The translations under genes were made by a program, and so were the position numbers. This document shows, piece by piece, positions 6,284 to 8,553 of a stretch of 8,553 bases of DNA (the first letter of the stretch is position 1; each line of letters begins with the position of its first letter). This stretch comes from Thermoleophilia bacterium. GTDB taxonomy: Bacteria; Actinomycetota; Thermoleophilia; Gaiellales; Gaiellaceae. The notes beneath the pieces are model-generated. The model was not told where the DNA came from, searched no databases, and saw nothing but the letters and a program-made list of their open reading frames with translations. The stretch is from contig JAICZB010000087.1 of assembly GCA_025933895.1 (NCBI GenBank), positions 1 through 8,553 of the forward strand. Reading direction: 5' to 3'.

Positions 6284-6789
6284 GCCTGAGCGACCTGGCG
6301 GCGGCGCGCCGGACGCACAAGGCGTTCGGCCCGGAGCCCGTCCCGCGCGAAACCCTGCTCGAGTTGCTCGCCACGGCGCGCTTCGCGCCGACGCATCACC
6401 TCAACCAGCCGTGGCGCTTCCGGGTCCTCGGGCCCGAGACGCTGGCGGCGCTGAAGCGCGTCGCCGGCGAGAAGGAGGCGCAGAAGCTCGACCGGGCGCC
6501 GACCCTCGTGCTCGCGACCGCGGCGCTCACCGGCGACCTCGCGATGGACGAGGAGGACGTGTGCGCGACCGCGGCCGCGATCCAGCTCGTCCTCCTCGCC
6601 GCGACGGAGCGCGGCATCGCGACCTACTGGCGCACGCCGCAGGTGCTGCGCACGAAGACCGGCCGTGAGGCGGTCGGCATTCCGCACGGCGAGCGCTTCC
6701 TCGGCCTGCTCCACTTCGGCACGGCCGAGCGCGACCCCTCGCCCCGCGAGCGCGAGCCGGTCGAGCGCTACGTCGAGTTCCTGCCTTAA
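6280..6789 (+). CDS. Small nitroreductase-family flavoprotein (YdjA-like)
   Basis: A 169-residue oxidoreductase of the FMN-dependent nitroreductase family; members use NAD(P)H to reduce nitro compounds, quinones or other electrophiles and usually act as cytoplasmic dimers. The FMN phosphate-binding N-terminus is RRTHKAFGPEPVP (10-22), followed by the family segment FAPTHHLNQPWRFRVL (35-50), a helix with DVCATAAAIQLVLLAATERGIATYW (93-117) and the closing LGLLHFGTA (141-149). It is shorter than most family members (about 180-220), lacking part of the variable middle region, which is nearest to the YdjA/TdsD-like short forms. The GTG start lies in a GTGA overlap with the osmC stop, the same coupling pattern as between the other genes of this set. 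The physiological substrate is unknown; peroxide or aldehyde stress by-products are plausible from context. Confidence 0.87.
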   Translation: MSLSDLAAARRTHKAFGPEPVPRETLLELLATARFAPTHHLNQPWRFRVLGPETLAALKRVAGEKEAQKLDRAPTLVLATAALTGDLAMDEEDVCATAAAIQLVLLAATERGIATYWRTPQVLRTKTGREAVGIPHGERFLGLLHFGTAERDPSPREREPVERYVEFLP

Positions 6790-7511
6790 CTGAGGGCGGT
6801 CTCGCCCGGGCGCGGCTCGTCGACGCCGGACTCGGGCGTGCCGACGACGAGCGGCCGTGGCGGTCGGAGATAGAGGTACTCGTAGACGAGCGCGGCGAGC
6901 AGCGCGCCGGCGAACGGGCCGATCCAGTAGATCCACCAGCCGGTCCAGCTGTTGCCGGCGAGCTCGGGGCCGAACGCCCGGGCCGGGTTCATCGCGGCAC
7001 CGGTGATCGGACCGCCGACGAAGACGTCGATGCTGATCGTGAGGCCGATCGCCAGCCCCGCGATCGCCTTGAAGGCACCGCGCGGGTCTACCGCGGTCGC
7101 CCACACCGCCCAGACGAGGAAGAACGTCATGATCGCTTCGAGCACGAAAGCCTTGGCGTCGGTCGTGTGGGGCGCGGGCGCGGCGAGCACCGCGACCGAG
7201 ATCTGGTGGAAGAGCCAGCGCAGGATGAAGGCGGCGGAGATCGCCCCGAGCAGCTGCGCGGCCCAGTAGGCGACGGCCAGCACCGGCGTGATCCGCCGCG
7301 TGGAGAGGAAGCCGAGCGTGATCGCGGGGTTGAAGTGGCCGCCGGAGATGTGGCCGAGGTTCGTGACCATGATCCCGATCGCGAGGCCGTTGGCGAGCGC
7401 GACCGCGACGATGTCCTGCCCGGTGACGATGCCGGCGCCGCCGCCGATGAAGATGAGCGTGAAGGTGCCGATGTACTCGGCGACGCTGCGGCGAAGGACG
7501 CTCTCGTCCAC
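6786..7511 (-). CDS. Aquaporin / glycerol-facilitator (MIP) family channel
   Basis: A 241-residue inner-membrane channel for water or small neutral solutes. The two half-helix motifs are intact: GHISGGHFNPAITLG (53-67) and GAAMNPARAFGPEL (171-184), and six hydrophobic spans fit the MIP fold, with halves roughly 8-105 and 118-210. Ungapped alignment from memory to E. coli AqpZ places the aromatic/arginine filter at N41, V163, A172 and R178, instead of the Phe-His-Thr-Arg of water-specific AqpZ, implying a wider, less aromatic pore. The second-half NPAR lacks the Asp (NPARD) typical of GlpF, so it is not a classical glycerol facilitator. The C-terminal 25 residues are hydrophilic, acidic and Pro-rich. 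The start is GTG with no Shine-Dalgarno; a TAGCGT box eight bases upstream fits leaderless transcription. The stop codon shares TTAA with the convergent nitroreductase stop. Confidence 0.92.
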   Translation of the reverse strand: MDESVLRRSVAEYIGTFTLIFIGGGAGIVTGQDIVAVALANGLAIGIMVTNLGHISGGHFNPAITLGFLSTRRITPVLAVAYWAAQLLGAISAAFILRWLFHQISVAVLAAPAPHTTDAKAFVLEAIMTFFLVWAVWATAVDPRGAFKAIAGLAIGLTISIDVFVGGPITGAAMNPARAFGPELAGNSWTGWWIYWIGPFAGALLAALVYEYLYLRPPRPLVVGTPESGVDEPRPGETALS

Positions 7512-7576
7512 GAGCCGGAACGCTACGAGCGCGGTCGGACGGAACGGAATGCGCTTCCGATGCGTGGCGACTGTCG
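7512..7576. promoter_or_regulatory. Short divergent promoter region between the MIP channel and zinc-knuckle genes
   Basis: Sixty-five bases separate the two GTG starts. On the minus strand TAGCGT (7520-7525) has the TANNNT form and lies eight bases before the channel's GTG, as in leaderless promoters. A small inverted repeat CGGAA-TGCGC-TTCCG (7545-7559) and two copies of GGAACG (7517-7522 and 7541-7546) are present and could be regulator contacts, but arms of five bases are weak in GC-rich DNA. I see no convincing rightward -10 for the zinc-knuckle gene. Confidence 0.3.
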
Positions 7577-7792
7577 GTGGCGGGTACGCGAGATGACGTG
7601 AGCGGGGTCACACGAGAGCGAAGCTACGACGTCGAGTGTCCCCACTGCCACAAGACCTTCGCAGCCGAGCCGATCGAGGGCGGGCGCGCCGCCCGCTACC
7701 TCGGCTTCAAGTGCCCACACTGCAAGCTCTTCGTGCCGCTCCTGCGCGCGACCGACGCCGGCCTGAGCCGCGACCCGGACGTCGCTGACTAG
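7577..7792 (+). CDS. Small double zinc-knuckle (CPHC) protein, function unknown
   Basis: A 71-residue hydrophilic protein with two identical CPHC knuckles, C21-C24 and C46-C49, 21 residues apart. This is the spacing of a single rubredoxin-like zinc ribbon using four cysteines. The block between them (KTFAAEPIEGGRAARYLGFK) is consistent with the beta-hairpin of a ribbon. No enzyme domain is present, so a nucleic-acid-binding, protein-binding or metal-related role is possible, none of it demonstrated. The start is uncertain: GTG at 7577 gives 71 residues, while GTG at 7598 would give 64 and keeps the whole ribbon; neither has a clear Shine-Dalgarno. The coding call rests on the paired cysteine motifs and on its fit between neighbours. 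Its TAG stop shares CTAG with the opposing sigma-factor stop. Confidence 0.75.
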   Translation: MAGTRDDVSGVTRERSYDVECPHCHKTFAAEPIEGGRAARYLGFKCPHCKLFVPLLRATDAGLSRDPDVAD

Positions 7793-8553
7793 GAAACGGC
7801 GTCGCGGAGCGCCTGCGCCTCGGGCAGGTGCTCGAGCTTCTTCAGCGTGTTGTTCTCGATCTGGCGGATCCGCTCGCGCGTCACGCCGAAGGCGCGGCCG
7901 ACCTCCTCGAGCGTGCGCGGCTCGCCGCCGAGGAGCCCGTAGCGGAGCTCGATCACCTCGCGCTCGCGGCGCGGCAGCGCGTTGAGCGCGTTCGAAACGT
8001 CATCGCGCCGCAGGAGCAGCTGTGCGGTGTCGAACGGCGACTCCGCGGCCTCGTCCTCGACGAAGTCGCCGAGCGAGGAGTCCTCCTCCTCGCCGATCGG
8101 CTTCTCGAGCGAGATGGGCAGCTGGGACATGCGCAGGATCTCGCGCACCTCCTCGGTCGTCATCTCGAGCTCCTCGGCGATCTCCTCCGGGCTCGGCTCG
8201 CGCCCGAGTCGCTGCACGAGCTGCCGCTCGATGTGCACGACCTTGTTCAGCTTCTCGACCATGTGGACCGGGATCCGGATCGTGCGGGCCTTGTCCGCGA
8301 TCGCCCGCGTCACCGCCTGGCGGATCCACCACGTCGCGTACGTCGAGAACTTGTATCCCTTGCGGTAGTCGAACTTCTCCACCGCGCGGATCAGGCCGAG
8401 CGAGCCCTCCTGGATCAGGTCGAGGAAGGAGAGGCCTCGGCCGAGGTAGCCCTTCGCGATCGAGACGACGAGGCGGAGGTTCGCCTCGATCATCGCGGTC
8501 TTCGCGCCCATGTCGCCGCGCTCGATCCGCTTCGCGAGGGTCACCTCCTGGTC
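7789..8553 (-). CDS. rpoD: Sigma-70 family RNA polymerase sigma factor, primary (RpoD/SigA) type; N-terminus outside window
   Basis: The visible 254 C-terminal residues carry sigma regions from the end of 1.2 through 4.2; the gene continues past the right edge. Region 1.2 ends in LAKRIERGD. Region 2 includes NLRLVVSIAKGY, the core-binding FLDLIQEGSLGLIRAVEKFDY, and the promoter-melting and -10 recognition stretch FSTYATWWIRQAVTRAIADKARTIR (about visible residues 69-93). Region 3 follows with IPVHMVEKLNKV, then PISLEKPIGEEEDSSLGDF, the region 3.2 finger typical of primary sigmas. Region 4 has REREVIELRYGL and the -35 helix-turn-helix TLEEVGRAFGVTRERIRQIE (214-233). The tail ENNTLKKLEHLPEAQ differs from the usual RpoD EAKALRKLRHPSR, so it could be a primary-like group 2 paralogue. 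A GTG at 8544 lies inside conserved region 1.2 and is not the start. Confidence 0.93.
   Translation of the reverse strand, partial: DQEVTLAKRIERGDMGAKTAMIEANLRLVVSIAKGYLGRGLSFLDLIQEGSLGLIRAVEKFDYRKGYKFSTYATWWIRQAVTRAIADKARTIRIPVHMVEKLNKVVHIERQLVQRLGREPSPEEIAEELEMTTEEVREILRMSQLPISLEKPIGEEEDSSLGDFVEDEAAESPFDTAQLLLRRDDVSNALNALPRREREVIELRYGLLGGEPRTLEEVGRAFGVTRERIRQIENNTLKKLEHLPEAQALRDAVS

Noticed and set aside
8542..8544. GTG as the start of the sigma factor
   Set aside because: It falls within conserved region 1.2 (DQEVTLAKRIERGD); the preceding codons continue in frame to the window edge.
1..8553. Search for tRNA, rRNA, CRISPR, insertion sequences, phage or toxin-antitoxin genes
   Set aside because: No direct-repeat array, transposase-like protein, tRNA-like cloverleaf or recognisable defence gene was seen on reading; not excluded for very diverged elements.

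Overview
The window is GC-rich DNA with frequent GTG and TTG starts, very tight gene packing and almost no spacer. Gene content and protein style (LivM ending in RPQGLLGTARVEIV, a primary-type sigma factor whose last helix reads TLKKLEHLPEAQ) suggest an actinobacterium, perhaps of the Thermoleophilia/Gaiellales type. That placement is inference from memory of similar proteins, not from a search.

Left half (1-5016, minus strand): a branched-chain amino acid ABC importer in the classical order livK-livH-livM-livG-livF. livF runs off the left edge. The four downstream genes are joined by start/stop overlaps (ATGA, TGATG, GTGA), so they should be translated as a coupled unit. Only livK and livH are separated; the 69-base gap holds a strong GC-rich hairpin, the expected arrangement for making more binding protein than membrane complex. 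LivK is the extracytoplasmic solute receptor, LivH and LivM the channel, LivG and LivF the ATPases.

Middle (5017-5156): a divergent control region. It carries a 9-bp inverted repeat whose arms lie on a possible livK -10 box and directly beside a leaderless-type -10 box for the rightward genes.

Right of it (5157-6789, plus strand): three overlapping genes encoding a two-domain cupin, an OsmC-type peroxiredoxin and a small nitroreductase. They look like a compact detoxification or redox-stress operon.

Right end (6786-8553): an aquaporin/glycerol-facilitator family channel (minus), a 71-residue double zinc-knuckle protein (plus), and the C-terminal 254 residues of a sigma-70 factor (minus, start outside the window). 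Both convergent junctions here have the two stop codons sharing one 4-bp palindrome (TTAA, then CTAG), so no terminator fits between them.

I saw no tRNA, rRNA, insertion sequence, CRISPR array or phage gene. Most of the window is ordinary. The points most worth a second look are the divergent dyad, the livK-livH hairpin, the coupled cupin-osmC-nitroreductase set, the unusual aquaporin filter and the extended LivM.
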